From Staphylococcus sp. NAM3COL9 (GTDB lineage Bacteria > Bacillota > Bacilli > Staphylococcales > Staphylococcaceae): 64,000 nucleotides of DNA. Shown here piece by piece: positions 1-9,397 of the stretch (positions within the stretch are counted from its first letter, which is position 1; every line of letters starts with the position of its first letter). The translations under genes and the position numbers were made by a program. The stretch lies in the NCBI RefSeq assembly GCF_001431205.1, contig NZ_LGPC01000016.1:62001-126000 (forward strand), given 5' to 3'. The notes under the pieces were generated by a model. The model saw only the letters and a list, made by a program, of their open reading frames with translations. It had not been told where the DNA came from and did not search any database.

Positions 1-23
1 AACAAAAATGGAGGAAGCGTAAT

Positions 24-1235
24 ATGAACCAAGCAATACCCACAAAATCACCCATATGGACAAAAAGTTTTAATATAAACTTTATAACTAATTTTTTAAT
101 ATACTTGTGTATGTACTTACTTATAGTAATTATTGCCAGTTATTCTAAATCTGAATATAATGTTTCAGATAGCACAGCTGGCTTAGTAACAGGACTCTTT
201 ATCATTGGTTCCTTAATTGGACGTTTTGTAACTGGTAAATATGTAAATAAAATCGGTCCTAAACGTATATTATTAATTGGATTAGCATTTTTACTTATTA
301 CCCAATTATTATATTTTATAGAAGGCTCTTTAGCATTACTCATGTTTACTAGATTAATCAACGGTATTGCTACAGGAATTACTACAACGGCAACAGGTAC
401 CATCGCTGCTTATGTCACGCCTAATGATAGAAAAAGTGAAGGTATTAGTTTATTTTCTTTAAGTCTTGTCATGGGAGCAGCTATTGGCCCTTTCCTTGGT
501 TTACTATTAATTAATACTTTTCCAATTAATATATTATTTTTAATTTGTCTCATTTGTGGTGTAGTAAGCTTATTAATTTCTTTCTTTGTAAATCTACAAT
601 TTAAGCTCGATACAACTAATACAACTACTCAAAAAACAACGAGTAAAAAATTCAACATCAATAATTACATTGCAAAAGAAGCTATACCTGTTGCCATAAT
701 TATGTTGATTTCAGGTTTAACTTATTCTTCAATACTTACATTCTTGCAATTCTTTGCTCAAGAGATAAATTTAGTAACGATTTCTAGTTACTTCTTCATA
801 TTCTATGCCATTGCATCACTGATTACTCGACCAATTGCAGGTCGTCTCATGGATCAAAAAAATGAGAATGTTATCGCATATCCTGCTTTTGTATTCTTAA
901 TCCTTACATTCATTACTTTAAGTATTACAAATAATGGCTGGTTACTCATTCTTGCGGGCTTGTTCTTAGGTGCAGGTTATGGGAATATTTCATCCTGTAT
1001 GCAAGCTATTGCCATTAAAGTATCGCCCCCTGCTAAATATGGCATTGCAACTTCTACCTATTTTATCGGACTAGATTTAGGGGTTGGATTCGGACCTTAT
1101 GTTTTAGGGTTCATGACATCCTCTGTATCTTATGCACAGCTATATGCTATTATGGCCATCATCGTGCTAATAGCAGCTATTATTTATTTCTTTTTACATG
1201 GCAGAAAAGTTAAACAACTTAACTCATTTCAATAA
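24..1235 (+). CDS. MFS transporter, unknown substrate
   Basis: A 403-residue polytopic membrane protein with about 12 hydrophobic segments, the usual size for a major facilitator superfamily exporter. The loop between segments 2 and 3 carries a motif-A-like stretch (GRFVTGKYVNKIGPKR, about residues 65-80), and a matching loop occurs in the second half (RPIAGRLMDQKNE). A ribosome site GGAGG lies at 11-15, 8 bases before the ATG. It is the first gene in the window and ends in a strong hairpin terminator shared with the convergent sarV. In S. aureus an MFS gene also lies near sarV (from memory). The substrate cannot be told from sequence; a drug or metabolite exporter is possible. Confidence 0.85.
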   Translation: MNQAIPTKSPIWTKSFNINFITNFLIYLCMYLLIVIIASYSKSEYNVSDSTAGLVTGLFIIGSLIGRFVTGKYVNKIGPKRILLIGLAFLLITQLLYFIEGSLALLMFTRLINGIATGITTTATGTIAAYVTPNDRKSEGISLFSLSLVMGAAIGPFLGLLLINTFPINILFLICLICGVVSLLISFFVNLQFKLDTTNTTTQKTTSKKFNINNYIAKEAIPVAIIMLISGLTYSSILTFLQFFAQEINLVTISSYFFIFYAIASLITRPIAGRLMDQKNENVIAYPAFVFLILTFITLSITNNGWLLILAGLFLGAGYGNISSCMQAIAIKVSPPAKYGIATSTYFIGLDLGVGFGPYVLGFMTSSVSYAQLYAIMAIIVLIAAIIYFFLHGRKVKQLNSFQ

Positions 1236-1288
1236 AAAGAGAGCGGGAAGAAATCAAATTTTGATTTCGTAGTCCCGCTCTCTTTTTT
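1236..1288. terminator. Bidirectional terminator hairpin (dispersed repeat family)
   Basis: Long inverted repeat AGAGAGCGGGA...TCCCGCTCTCT with flanking A and T runs, between the convergent MFS and sarV genes. The loop-side bases (AGAAATCAAA / TTTGATTTCGTAG) are nearly the same as in the hairpin at 19989-20036, so this is also one copy of a dispersed staphylococcal terminator-like repeat. Confidence 0.85.
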
Positions 1289-1300
1289 ATGTATGCTTTA

Positions 1301-1651
1301 TTATTGCGCTACTTTAATATTTTCTATTTTTTGGATAATATCATCAAAAGTCTTAATTTGAATATCATTGAAATAATAATAAACTTGTCTTTCGTCTGTT
1401 TCAGAACGGACTTTAGACATAAGTTCTTTTTTATAAATTTTACGTATAATTACATCAATCTTGCTCGTATCCCATAACATTTCGAAATGAAGTGCATCTC
1501 TCAATTCCTTTCCGCTGATTTTTTTAGATTCATATACCTTATACAACACAACAAATTCTTCAATTGATAAATGATGTACTGTTTTCAACCAATGCTTTAA
1601 TTGACTCAATGCTCTTTCAGAAGTTATAAAATAAGATACTTTACTTTCCAT
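1301..1651 (-). CDS. sarV: SarA-family winged-helix regulator SarV
   Basis: A 116-residue single-domain SarA-family protein, the length known for S. aureus SarV. The winged-helix region has the family signature DERQVYYYF near residues 86-94. Position supports SarV: in S. aureus sarV lies beside moaA at the end of the molybdenum cofactor cluster, as here. SarV is known there as a regulator affecting autolysis and virulence genes; its role in this species is inferred. The ATG is preceded by GAGGAGG. It converges with the MFS gene and shares its terminator. Confidence 0.85.
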   Translation of the reverse strand: MESKVSYFITSERALSQLKHWLKTVHHLSIEEFVVLYKVYESKKISGKELRDALHFEMLWDTSKIDVIIRKIYKKELMSKVRSETDERQVYYYFNDIQIKTFDDIIQKIENIKVAQ

Positions 1652-2096
1652 AATAATGGCCTCCTCATCGTCTTTTCTTGTTGTTTAAATGGCTTTATAA
1701 TGAATAAGCTTCGAAAATATTATATAACATTTTCTTCATTAAATCTATTATTTTAAAAGTAATAGATAAATATTTTTTACTATTGCCTTTCATTTATATA
1801 GCTTCTTATACATACCAATCATTTTTTTGTTTTACTTAAATCCCTAAAGTTAATATAAATACTTTTTATTAATAGATCTTCTTAAGAAATGCTTTATTTT
1901 AAAATTTTAAAATGGTTAATATTAACTGTTATTTTGCTAAATAAATAGAATGATTTTTATTTAGTTTATGATTTAATACAAAAAACGCTGAGAGCATATT
2001 TATCTATGCTGCCCCAGCGTTTTGCGATATTAATTGTTATGTCAGAGTCAAAACTACATCGAGTCTAATTGTAAGATTTACAATTATCTAATGATA
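1652..2096. other. Intergenic region, sarV promoter side and moa operon 3' end
   Basis: About 445 bases without a gene. It holds the moaA-side terminator (1979-2024), an 8+3+8 perfect inverted repeat AATTGTAA/TTACAATT at 2067-2085 just after the moaA stop, and very AT-rich DNA (1700-1970) that should contain the sarV promoter. No open frame here looks coding. Confidence 0.6.
1979..2024 (-). terminator. Terminator of the moa operon
   Basis: Hairpin with outer stem AAACGCTG/CAGCGTTT (1983-1990 with 2015-2022) and inner stem AGCATA/TATGCT. Read leftward it is followed by a T-rich tract, so it fits Rho-independent termination downstream of moaA. Confidence 0.8.
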
Positions 2097-3119
2097 CTAA
2101 CCACCAATATAGTTCATATTAATTTTTTTTCGCTTTCTATTTGCTACGGTTTGTTCTGTACGTTCATCTGAATATCTGTCATCTCTAACATTCCATAGTA
2201 CTTTAAATTGTTCAAATAGCTCGTCATCTGTTGCTCCAGCACGCATAAATGATTTCACATTGAACCCATCTACAGTGCTAAATAAACAACTATAAAACTT
2301 ACCGTCTGAGGACAATCTCCCACGTGTACATGTAGAGCAGAAAGATTGAGATACACTAGTGATAAGGCCAAACTGTGCACCATTATCTTTATGACGATAA
2401 TATTTAGCGACTTCACCAAAATATTTGGGCTCAACAGATTCAATATCAAATTCATTTTCTATCATATTTAACATTTCATCTTTTGTTACCACTTTACTAA
2501 AATCCCATCCATTATCATTTCCAACATCCATAAATTCTATAAATCTAATCTCAATATCTTTCTCTTTGAAATATTGAATCATAGGTAAAATTTGGTCATC
2601 ATTCACACCTTTTTGTATAACCACATTTACTTTTACATGGAATCCTATGGAAATTGCATAATCAATCTGTTGCAATATTGTAGAAGCTTTTATATTTCTA
2701 TTATTAATCGCTTGAAACACTTTGTCTTCAATCGCATCTAAACTCACATTAATACGTCTTAAACCTGCATCGTATAATTTTTGGCCGTGTTTTTTTAATA
2801 ATAAGCCATTTGTCGTTAGACCAATATCTTCTACAGCATCAATCTGATTTAATTCATAAATCAATTTATATAAATCGCGTCTGAGTAAAGGTTCACCACC
2901 TGTAATGCGTATTTTTTTCACACCTAATTGTGTGTATACTTTCGAAATACGTACCATTTCATCAAATGTAAGAAGCTCGTCTTTAGGTAAGAAAACAAAA
3001 TCATCGCCAAATATTTCTTTAGGCATGCAATAATCACAACGGAAATTGCATCGATCTGTAACTGACAACCTTAAGTCACGTATCGGACGCCCGAGTTTAT
3101 CAGTGATTTGTTCTACCAT
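2097..3119 (-). CDS. moaA: GTP 3',8-cyclase MoaA (molybdenum cofactor step 1)
   Basis: A 340-residue radical SAM enzyme that, with MoaC, turns GTP into cyclic pyranopterin monophosphate. The N-terminal radical SAM cluster is CX3CX2C at Cys24, Cys28 and Cys31. The C-terminal cluster that binds substrate is CX2CX13C at Cys261, Cys264 and Cys278. The protein ends in the double glycine MoaA needs for activity. It is the last gene of the leftward run moeA-mobB-moaE-moaD-mobA-moaA, 15 bases after mobA. All key residues are present, so it should be active. Confidence 0.96.
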   Translation of the reverse strand: MVEQITDKLGRPIRDLRLSVTDRCNFRCDYCMPKEIFGDDFVFLPKDELLTFDEMVRISKVYTQLGVKKIRITGGEPLLRRDLYKLIYELNQIDAVEDIGLTTNGLLLKKHGQKLYDAGLRRINVSLDAIEDKVFQAINNRNIKASTILQQIDYAISIGFHVKVNVVIQKGVNDDQILPMIQYFKEKDIEIRFIEFMDVGNDNGWDFSKVVTKDEMLNMIENEFDIESVEPKYFGEVAKYYRHKDNGAQFGLITSVSQSFCSTCTRGRLSSDGKFYSCLFSTVDGFNVKSFMRAGATDDELFEQFKVLWNVRDDRYSDERTEQTVANRKRKKINMNYIGG

Positions 3120-3134
3120 ATCGTTAGCCCCCCT

Positions 3135-3743
3135 TTATCTATTTATAATTTCATGTTGTAAAGAGTCCAAATCATGCTGGAAATTAATGTTTTTATACCA
3201 ATAATTAGGTGATTCAATTGTGTTAACATCTAACCAGTCACTTGCAACTTTAGTATAAACATTCTTTAAACTGTAATCATCTGAACCCAGTGCCTTATCT
3301 ATGTGAGTTAAAGTATGTGGACTGTAAAAGGCAAGTGTAGGTATCGGTCTACCCGCTTCTTGAAAACCTGCAATATCTAACTGATCTTCAATAAGGTGTT
3401 CCACCATAAATTGATATAGTTTACTTATCGCTTTTTGAGTAATCATAGGTGTGTCAACGGAAATAACAAAGAAAAGTTCTTCTTCTAAGAATTGACTCAT
3501 GACTGATCTAATACCTGCCAAAGGCCCTTTATCTTTATTCTGGTGTTCATCTATAATTATATTAGGGTAATCAAATTGTGTCGCCAGAGTTTCATTTGTA
3601 CTTATAATAATTTGATTAAACATGTTCGTTGCTTCTAACACATCTATGATTCGCTTATAAAATGATTGCGATTCAATTTGTGCAAAAGCTTTAGGTTCAC
3701 CGAATCTCTCTGATTGTCCTCCGGCAAGTATAATTGCTTTCAT
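3135..3743 (-). CDS. mobA: Molybdenum cofactor guanylyltransferase MobA
   Basis: A 202-residue nucleotidyltransferase that adds GMP to molybdopterin to make the bis-MGD cofactor used by DMSO-reductase-family enzymes such as the formate dehydrogenase at 39247. The GTP-binding loop [14 protein letters not shown] is at residues 6-19, and an acidic metal site ISVDTPM lies near the middle. Spacing to moaD is 7 bases, which supports co-transcription. The length is normal for the family. Confidence 0.94.
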   Translation of the reverse strand: MKAIILAGGQSERFGEPKAFAQIESQSFYKRIIDVLEATNMFNQIIISTNETLATQFDYPNIIIDEHQNKDKGPLAGIRSVMSQFLEEELFFVISVDTPMITQKAISKLYQFMVEHLIEDQLDIAGFQEAGRPIPTLAFYSPHTLTHIDKALGSDDYSLKNVYTKVASDWLDVNTIESPNYWYKNINFQHDLDSLQHEIINR

Positions 3744-3750
3744 CTCTTCT

Positions 3751-3984
3751 TTACCCTCCGCTAACTGGTGGAATCAATGCGACAGTGTCATTAGGTTGGA
3801 CAATGTCATCATTTTTCACAAATTCTTCATTTACCGCTATTTGAAATTTTTTATCGCTAATACTAGGATAACGTTTAAATAAATCTGTAATAAATTCATC
3901 TACAGTAATATCATAACTCAAATCGATTTCTTCTGATTGTTTCGCTAATATTTCTTTTATTTCTGCAAAATAAAGCACTCTCAT
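3751..3984 (-). CDS. moaD: Molybdopterin synthase small subunit MoaD
   Basis: A 77-residue ubiquitin-fold sulfur carrier. It ends in PPVSGG; the terminal Gly-Gly is adenylated by MoeB and thiocarboxylated to deliver sulfur to precursor Z. It partners with MoaE, whose gene overlaps it by 4 bases (ATGA), so the two subunits are translationally coupled. GGAGG precedes the ATG. Confidence 0.94.
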   Translation of the reverse strand: MRVLYFAEIKEILAKQSEEIDLSYDITVDEFITDLFKRYPSISDKKFQIAVNEEFVKNDDIVQPNDTVALIPPVSGG

Positions 3985-4433
3985 GATTGGCCTCCTTCAA
4001 TCGCATCCTCATAACTTCCATGTTGATGTCCTTGCCATTGAGCACCATCTTCCCATATTTCTTTTTTCCAAATAGGTACGATTTCTTTGATACGCTCAAT
4101 CGCATATTCATTTGCTCTATAGGCATCTTTTCGATGTGGTGAAGAAACACTAATGAGTACTGCAATATCTGAAATAGCTAACGGGCCTATTCTATGAACG
4201 ATTACTGTTTGTGTACCTGGCCATTGCTGTGAAATTTCATCACCAATTTGAGCTAACTTTTTTTCTGCCATGGGAATATAGGCTTCATACTCTAAATACT
4301 CTGTTTTCATTCCTTTTGTCCATTCCCTTACATGACCTGTAAAAATAACAACTGCGCCTTGATGTTCATTCAGTACATAAGATCTATATTGCTCAGTCTG
4401 TATCGGCTCGCTTGACACTTCAAATTGCTTCAT
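3981..4433 (-). CDS. moaE: Molybdopterin synthase catalytic subunit MoaE
   Basis: A 150-residue catalytic subunit of molybdopterin synthase that inserts the dithiolene sulfurs. It has the family segments VIFTGHVR, HRIGPLAISD and SSPHRKDAY, then the lysine-rich IVPIWKKE segment that includes the catalytic lysine. The stop overlaps the moaD start by 4 bases. The start has an AAAGGAATG site and follows the mobB stop closely. Confidence 0.95.
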   Translation of the reverse strand: MKQFEVSSEPIQTEQYRSYVLNEHQGAVVIFTGHVREWTKGMKTEYLEYEAYIPMAEKKLAQIGDEISQQWPGTQTVIVHRIGPLAISDIAVLISVSSPHRKDAYRANEYAIERIKEIVPIWKKEIWEDGAQWQGHQHGSYEDAIEGGQS

Positions 4434-4438
4434 TTAAT

Positions 4439-4921
4439 TCATTCCTTTGATATTAAAAAAGATAATAACCATTGGTCATACTCATGTAAAGCCTCTGGTT
4501 TTGATATATTAATAGCATACTTAATACGTGTTAAATGATTTAGTGCATTTCGTTCGTTTTCATCACGATAAACTAACACTTTATCGTAATCTGCTTCTTT
4601 AAAACCCTCTACTAATATTACGTTACTGTCTATTGTAACAGATTCATCTATGATTTTATCAAGCGTTTTGCTTTGTGTTCTGGTGACACTTTGTTGGTAA
4701 GCATCACCTTGAACAATACTTTGATCTGCCCCTGCATAAAAGTGTTTCATATGGTCCACATGATTATTTTGTAATATGATATCATGATTGTCCTCAGAGT
4801 TATGGTGTCCATGATGTTTCACCGTTGCTACTGTGCGTTGCTGTGTTTTTAACATCTGAATTGTATGTGCCATTAATGTGGTTTTCCCAGAGTTTTTCAA
4901 TCCAACAATTTGTAAAATCAT
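4439..4921 (-). CDS. mobB: Molybdopterin-guanine dinucleotide biosynthesis GTPase MobB
   Basis: A 160-residue P-loop NTPase that assists MobA. The Walker A motif GLKNSGKT is at residues 7-14. I chose the ATG at 4921 because it overlaps the moeA stop as ATGA and gives the usual MILQIVG beginning; an in-frame ATG three codons upstream (4930) is the alternative. It is part of the moeA-mobB-moaE-moaD-mobA-moaA operon. Confidence 0.9.
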   Translation of the reverse strand: MILQIVGLKNSGKTTLMAHTIQMLKTQQRTVATVKHHGHHNSEDNHDIILQNNHVDHMKHFYAGADQSIVQGDAYQQSVTRTQSKTLDKIIDESVTIDSNVILVEGFKEADYDKVLVYRDENERNALNHLTRIKYAINISKPEALHEYDQWLLSFLISKE

Positions 4922-6177
4922 ATAAAGCATTCCGTTTCATAAGCTTGTGATTCAGTTAATATTACATTTACTGTATAACCTTTTTTATATCCTCTTGTTC
5001 CACCTGGTAACATAATCATTGCATTACTATGTGCAATTGCAACGACTGCACCTGATTTATTAAATCCTGAAGGTACTGCTGTCATTTCTTTCCCGTTAAA
5101 AGTGACCGTCGCGCGTATAAATCTCGTAAATGGGTTAGCTTTTGTAAAATCCTCCATCAATGTAGCTTGTACGACTTGAGGATATAGTGCATTTGCATGC
5201 ATCATATGTTGAACTGCTGGCTTGACGTATAATTCAAACCCTGTAAAGCATGCGGATGGATTTCCAGATAGCCCAAATAGATATTTACCTTCTACTACTG
5301 CTACTGTCGTCACACTTCCTGGGCGCATAGCAATTTTATTAAAAAGCACTTCAGCATTTAATGCTTCGTATATTTGTGGCAAATAATCAAAATCCCCAAC
5401 TGATACACCACCCGTAGTAATGACGATATCATGTTGTTGCATTGCTTCCGTAACCACTTGAATACTACTTTTTAAATCATCTTGTTGTATCTGATACCCC
5501 TCTACTTGTAAGTTTAATTTATTTGCTAGTGCAGTAATCATTGGTCCATTTGAATTCCTTATTTTTCCAGGCTCTAAATCATCACTCACATCTAATAACT
5601 CACTACCTGTAGCAATTACGGCTATACTTGGTTTTTTAAAAACAGGAACTTGTGCATAACCATATGTCGCTAATACTGCAACCGCCCCAGGATTAATTTG
5701 TTGTCCTTTCTGTAAGATCACATCATCTATTTGAGTTTCTTCACCTTTTAAAGAAACGTTCTCATTAGCTTTAAATGCCTTACGTAATGTGAAACTTTGT
5801 TCTTGTTCTACAGTTTGTTCTAACATAACGACTGCATCTGCACCTTCAGGCATCGCTGCGCCTGTCATAATTCGAACTGCTTCAAACGCACCAACTTTTT
5901 TATCCGAAACAGTACCAGCACCAATATGGTCAATCACATTGAAAGTTAGACGATGCGCACCACTAGCATCCGTTGTATCTTTACTTCTAATAGCAAATCC
6001 ATCATAGGGTGATTTGTTAAAACGTGGAATTTCGTATGTAGCAACAATATCTTCAGCCAATATGTGGTTTAAACTGTCATCTAGTGACACTGTAATCTCA
6101 TCCATATAAATATTCTGACTCACAACACGGTCAATGGCTTCACCGACTGGAATTGGATTTCTTTTCTCAACTGGCAT
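4918..6177 (-). CDS. moeA: Molybdopterin molybdenumtransferase MoeA
   Basis: A 419-residue enzyme that inserts molybdenum into adenylated molybdopterin. It has the MoeA N-terminal domain (NKSPYDGFA near residue 55), a central MoCF-binding domain with TTGGVSVGDFDYL and LSGNPSACF, and a C-terminal beta domain. It is the first gene of the leftward moa operon, with AAGGAGTAG before the ATG. moaC is divergent, 64 bases away, so both promoters lie in that short gap. Confidence 0.95.
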   Translation of the reverse strand: MPVEKRNPIPVGEAIDRVVSQNIYMDEITVSLDDSLNHILAEDIVATYEIPRFNKSPYDGFAIRSKDTTDASGAHRLTFNVIDHIGAGTVSDKKVGAFEAVRIMTGAAMPEGADAVVMLEQTVEQEQSFTLRKAFKANENVSLKGEETQIDDVILQKGQQINPGAVAVLATYGYAQVPVFKKPSIAVIATGSELLDVSDDLEPGKIRNSNGPMITALANKLNLQVEGYQIQQDDLKSSIQVVTEAMQQHDIVITTGGVSVGDFDYLPQIYEALNAEVLFNKIAMRPGSVTTVAVVEGKYLFGLSGNPSACFTGFELYVKPAVQHMMHANALYPQVVQATLMEDFTKANPFTRFIRATVTFNGKEMTAVPSGFNKSGAVVAIAHSNAMIMLPGGTRGYKKGYTVNVILTESQAYETECFI

Positions 6178-6228
6178 ATAAATCTACTCCTTATATAAAT
6201 TAATTTCGTGATATACTAGAAAACGATT

Positions 6229-6235
6229 AGGAGGG
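6229..6235 (+). promoter_or_regulatory. Ribosome site that fixes the TTG start of moaC
   Basis: AGGAGGG is six bases before TTG at 6242. The ATG at 6238 is too close and hits a stop after two codons, so TTG is the start of moaC. Confidence 0.8.
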
Positions 6236-6241
6236 ATATGT

Positions 6242-6727
6242 TTGTCTGAATTTACACATATTAATGAACAGGGCAATGCTAAAATGGTAGACGTTTCTGA
6301 AAAAAATATTACTAAACGTACTGCAATTGCACATTCAAGCATTACCGTAAACCCAGAAATCTATCAACAAATCGTTGATCATACAAATAAAAAAGGAAAC
6401 GTTCTTAATACTGCACAAATTGCAGGTATTATGGCTGCTAAAAACACTGCCGATATTATTCCAATGTGTCATCCTTTACCACTCACTGGTATTGATGTTG
6501 AATTTCAGTGGCAAAAGAATGCGCAATCCTTTACTTTGAATATCCAAGCAACCGTGTCTACTATTGGAAAAACAGGTGTCGAAATGGAAGCTTTAACAGC
6601 TGCAACTGCTGTATCACTTACTGTATATGACATGACAAAAGCTTTAGACAAAGGTATGGTCATTGGTGAAACTTATTTACTATCTAAATCTGGTGGTAAA
6701 TCCGGTGAGTTTCAACGTGAAGAATAA
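6242..6727 (+). CDS. moaC: Cyclic pyranopterin monophosphate synthase MoaC
   Basis: A 161-residue enzyme that rearranges the MoaA product into cyclic pyranopterin monophosphate. Conserved elements are [17 protein letters not shown] (residues 71-87), the GVEMEALTA segment and the C-terminal [10 protein letters not shown]. Translation begins at TTG (6242). It is the only rightward gene of the cofactor cluster, divergent from moeA and convergent with moaB. Length and motifs are complete. Confidence 0.95.
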   Translation: MSEFTHINEQGNAKMVDVSEKNITKRTAIAHSSITVNPEIYQQIVDHTNKKGNVLNTAQIAGIMAAKNTADIIPMCHPLPLTGIDVEFQWQKNAQSFTLNIQATVSTIGKTGVEMEALTAATAVSLTVYDMTKALDKGMVIGETYLLSKSGGKSGEFQREE

Positions 6728-6919
6728 TTTAATATTTGCGCTCAACTCGAATAAAGTCTCTAGAACATAAATACGTGTCTCAGCCTCAATAATTATATTG
6801 GCAGTAGCTGTTTGACATCTAAACACACTTGTTTCAAGCCCTTATATTCCTTTTTCTAGTAAACCTTGTAGGGAGGGACAGACATCAAATTTAGTAGTTT
6901 GCTATCTGTCCCTCTCTCT
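6728..6919. terminator. Spacer with terminator between moaC and moaB
   Basis: A hairpin GAGGGACAGA.../...TCTGTCCCTC spans about 6872-6917, with T-rich flank on the + side, and can end moaC and moaB transcripts. A second, decayed half-hairpin (GTGTCTCAGCCTC near 6774) resembles the right arm of the terminator at 17420-17455 but has lost its partner. Confidence 0.65.
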
Positions 6920-7420
6920 TTATTTAGTTATTTCTTTAACCAAATGATTTAATTCTGGTTTTATTAACTTGTCCAATGCTAATTTAACAGCTCCAGTAGA
7001 GCCTGGAATACTAAAGATTAACTTGTCTCCTACCGTCCCCGCGACTGCTCGAGACAATAACGCTCTCGTACCTACATCCTCAGCGTAACTGAGATATCTA
7101 AACAACTCTCCGAAACCTTCAATTTCTTTAGTGAAAAATGAAGATACTGCTTCTATTGTCACATCTCTTTGTGCGATACCAGTGCCTCCTGTAGTAACAA
7201 TCACATCGATGTCTTCACTTAACCATTGCTCAACTTGCGTTTGAATCGCTTCTTGTTCATCTTTTACTATTTTATAATGCGCCTCATCAATTGAAACATT
7301 CAACTCCGATAACAGCTCTATGACTAATTTACCACCTTTGTCTGTCTTATAATCTCTTGTATCAGAAACTGTTAATACTGCACAACTTATATCTTGATCT
7401 AGCTTAACATTTGTATGCAT
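6920..7420 (-). CDS. moaB: Molybdopterin adenylyltransferase MoaB
   Basis: A 166-residue MogA/MoaB-type protein that adenylates molybdopterin before metal insertion by MoeA. The MoCF-binding signatures [13 protein letters not shown] (about 92-104) and [13 protein letters not shown] are present. AAAGGAGTG before its ATG overlaps the end of moeB, 12 bases upstream, so moeB-moaB form a two-gene unit. Confidence 0.93.
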   Translation of the reverse strand: MHTNVKLDQDISCAVLTVSDTRDYKTDKGGKLVIELLSELNVSIDEAHYKIVKDEQEAIQTQVEQWLSEDIDVIVTTGGTGIAQRDVTIEAVSSFFTKEIEGFGELFRYLSYAEDVGTRALLSRAVAGTVGDKLIFSIPGSTGAVKLALDKLIKPELNHLVKEITK

Positions 7421-7432
7421 TTTTACACTCCT

Positions 7433-8437
7433 TTAGCCAAAAAGTTGATTTATTAAAGTAATCGCTTGTTGAGGCTTTGTCATGCCATGAATCAGTAATC
7501 TGCCGCCTTTAAAGCTAACAATGCGATAGCCATTATATTCAAAGTGAATCATATAAGGATTACGTCGGTATGCAATATGTTGCTGAGTTAAAAATGATTC
7601 TAGCATTTCCTGGGAAATATCAGGGTTTTCGTATTGTACTGTGTCCCTGCCACACAAACTAGCAAACTGCCTTTTCGTCTCATTTAAATATGGAAATGTA
7701 GGCTCACAGCCACAAGTCTTGCAATCGCTCCGTTGCAGTTTATTAAATCCAAACGTAAAGTGTGTACCTTCCCATAAATCTCCATAAGTTACTTTAGTCG
7801 GAATGTGTTGTTCTGTTAAAATTTTCAGCGCATCTCTCATCTGAAAACTTGTTGTCATCGTCACTGCAGGTTGAATTACACCTACCGTATCACATGTCAT
7901 ATTTATAGATGGTAACTGTGGTACTAAGCAATTAAAACATGGCGTGTGCCCTGGAATAAAAGCAGTTTCTACATAAGTACTTTGGACTACTCCGCCATAA
8001 ATCCATGGTATACTTTTTTGAAAAGCAAAATCATTAATCAACTGTCTCGTTTCAAAGTTATCCGTTGCATCTAATATAAGGTGTGTTGAATCAGCATTGT
8101 CCTCTAAAAACTGACGATTTACATGTGCAATATGACTATGAATCTTCAAATCTTGTCGAATATCTAATAATTTTTGTTTAGCAGCAACAACTTTTGGCAA
8201 GCCTTCTAGCGCATCCGATTCATTAAATAACGTTTGTCTTTGAAGATTACTATATTCAATATAATCTCTGTCTACGATAGTTAGTGTACCAACGCCTGCT
8301 CTAACTAAACTTTCAGCAAGGTGTGTACCAAGTGCTCCCATGCCTACAATGAGCACTTGTGATTGCATGATTTTATCTTGTCCTTTTGGACCTATATGTT
8401 TAAATAACGTTTGCCTTGAATAGCGGTCTTTAGTCAC
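7433..8437 (-). CDS. moeB: MoaD-activating E1-like enzyme MoeB
   Basis: A 334-residue ThiF/MoeB/HesA-family adenylyltransferase that activates the MoaD C-terminal glycine. The ATP/nucleotide loop is GMGALGTHLAESLVRAG (from about residue 32) followed by the RQTLF segment. Zinc-type cysteines appear as CFNC and CKTC. About 80 residues follow the catalytic core; they do not show a clear rhodanese active-site loop. The start is GTG at 8437, after GAGGG. It leads the moeB-moaB operon. ThiF for thiamine is an alternative name, but context favours MoeB. Confidence 0.92.
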   Translation of the reverse strand: MTKDRYSRQTLFKHIGPKGQDKIMQSQVLIVGMGALGTHLAESLVRAGVGTLTIVDRDYIEYSNLQRQTLFNESDALEGLPKVVAAKQKLLDIRQDLKIHSHIAHVNRQFLEDNADSTHLILDATDNFETRQLINDFAFQKSIPWIYGGVVQSTYVETAFIPGHTPCFNCLVPQLPSINMTCDTVGVIQPAVTMTTSFQMRDALKILTEQHIPTKVTYGDLWEGTHFTFGFNKLQRSDCKTCGCEPTFPYLNETKRQFASLCGRDTVQYENPDISQEMLESFLTQQHIAYRRNPYMIHFEYNGYRIVSFKGGRLLIHGMTKPQQAITLINQLFG

Positions 8438-8710
8438 TACAATAACCCTCTCTATACATCATTGTATCCATTATAAATCTTGCATACGATAGTAACAACG
8501 GTTTGCATTCAATATTTGAAAAAGTAGTAAATTCCCTATGTAAGTAATTTTATTCTGAACACTAAAAACGATGGATATAACTAGAATTGGTTAAAGGTTT
8601 TATTAATACACTTAATACCCTTTAGATCATGGTGTACCTTGCTTATAAAGCGTATCCTTTAAATATATGTTCGTGTTACAATAAGTTAACTATTACATGG
8701 AGGTGAATCA
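8438..8710. other. Divergent promoter region moeB / gbsR-like
   Basis: About 270 bases between the divergent moeB and GbsR-like genes. It must hold both promoters. No riboswitch-like conserved core or coding frame was recognised. Confidence 0.4.
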
Positions 8711-9265
8711 ATGGCACGTTCAAAAGACTATGAACAACTATTGGAACAAGCAAAAGATATCGTCATAAATTCAATTGGAGAAACGATGGATCTATATGGA
8801 GTCAATCGCAGTGTAGGTAATCTATATGGCACGATGGTTTTTGAACAAAGTAGTATGACACTAGATGAAATGCGCTATGAATTACAAATGAGTAAGCCCA
8901 GTATGAGTGCAGGTGTTAAAAGACTGCAAGAATTTGACGGTGTAAAACAAGAGTTTGTTCGAGGTAGTAGAAAACAACACTTTACTGCTGAAAAAGACTT
9001 TTTTACGTTTTTTGGAAACTTCTTTTCACAAAAATGGAAACGTGAAATCAAATTGAATTCAGAAGCAATATATAAAGCTGAATCTTTATTGAATCCCATT
9101 ATTCATTCAGAAACTGCTACACCTGAAACCATTGAAGAAGCACAAGAAATTTTTGAGCAAATAGAACATTCTAAACTCTATTATGCTTGGCTGTCTACAC
9201 TTACTGACGCGCTCAATTCAGGAGAAATATTTGATTATTTTCCAATTCCGGAAAACAAATCATAA
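8711..9265 (+). CDS. GbsR/MarR-family transcriptional regulator
   Basis: A 184-residue protein with the GbsR-type N terminus (MDLYGVNRSVGNLYGTMVF) and a winged-helix HTH (TLDEMRYELQMSKPSMSAGVKRLQE, about residues 57-81). GbsR and staphylococcal CudC repress choline/glycine betaine genes. Here no betaine genes are adjacent, so it is an orphan and its target is unknown; a choline sensor acting elsewhere is plausible. The C-terminal half is helical. A GGAGGTG ribosome site precedes the ATG. A strong terminator follows. Confidence 0.8.
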   Translation: MARSKDYEQLLEQAKDIVINSIGETMDLYGVNRSVGNLYGTMVFEQSSMTLDEMRYELQMSKPSMSAGVKRLQEFDGVKQEFVRGSRKQHFTAEKDFFTFFGNFFSQKWKREIKLNSEAIYKAESLLNPIIHSETATPETIEEAQEIFEQIEHSKLYYAWLSTLTDALNSGEIFDYFPIPENKS

Positions 9266-9277
9266 AATTGACATGTC

Positions 9278-9328
9278 AAAAAATAATACCAATCCATAAA
9301 ATACTATCAATGGGTTGGTATTATTTTT
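9278..9328. terminator. Bidirectional terminator between gbsR-like gene and modC
   Basis: Stem AAAAATAATACCAATCCAT / ATGGGTTGGTATTATTTTT with T runs on both strands, between the convergent GbsR-like and modC genes. Confidence 0.85.
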
Positions 9329-9397
9329 AATATCTTATAATTTCGCAAGTACTACTTAGCTAGAATATGACTTGAGCCTGTGAATCCTTGTTATCAA

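Noticed and set aside
1979..2024. A molybdenum cofactor riboswitch near moaA
   Set aside because: The structure lies downstream of moaA and is a simple terminator hairpin with a T tract.
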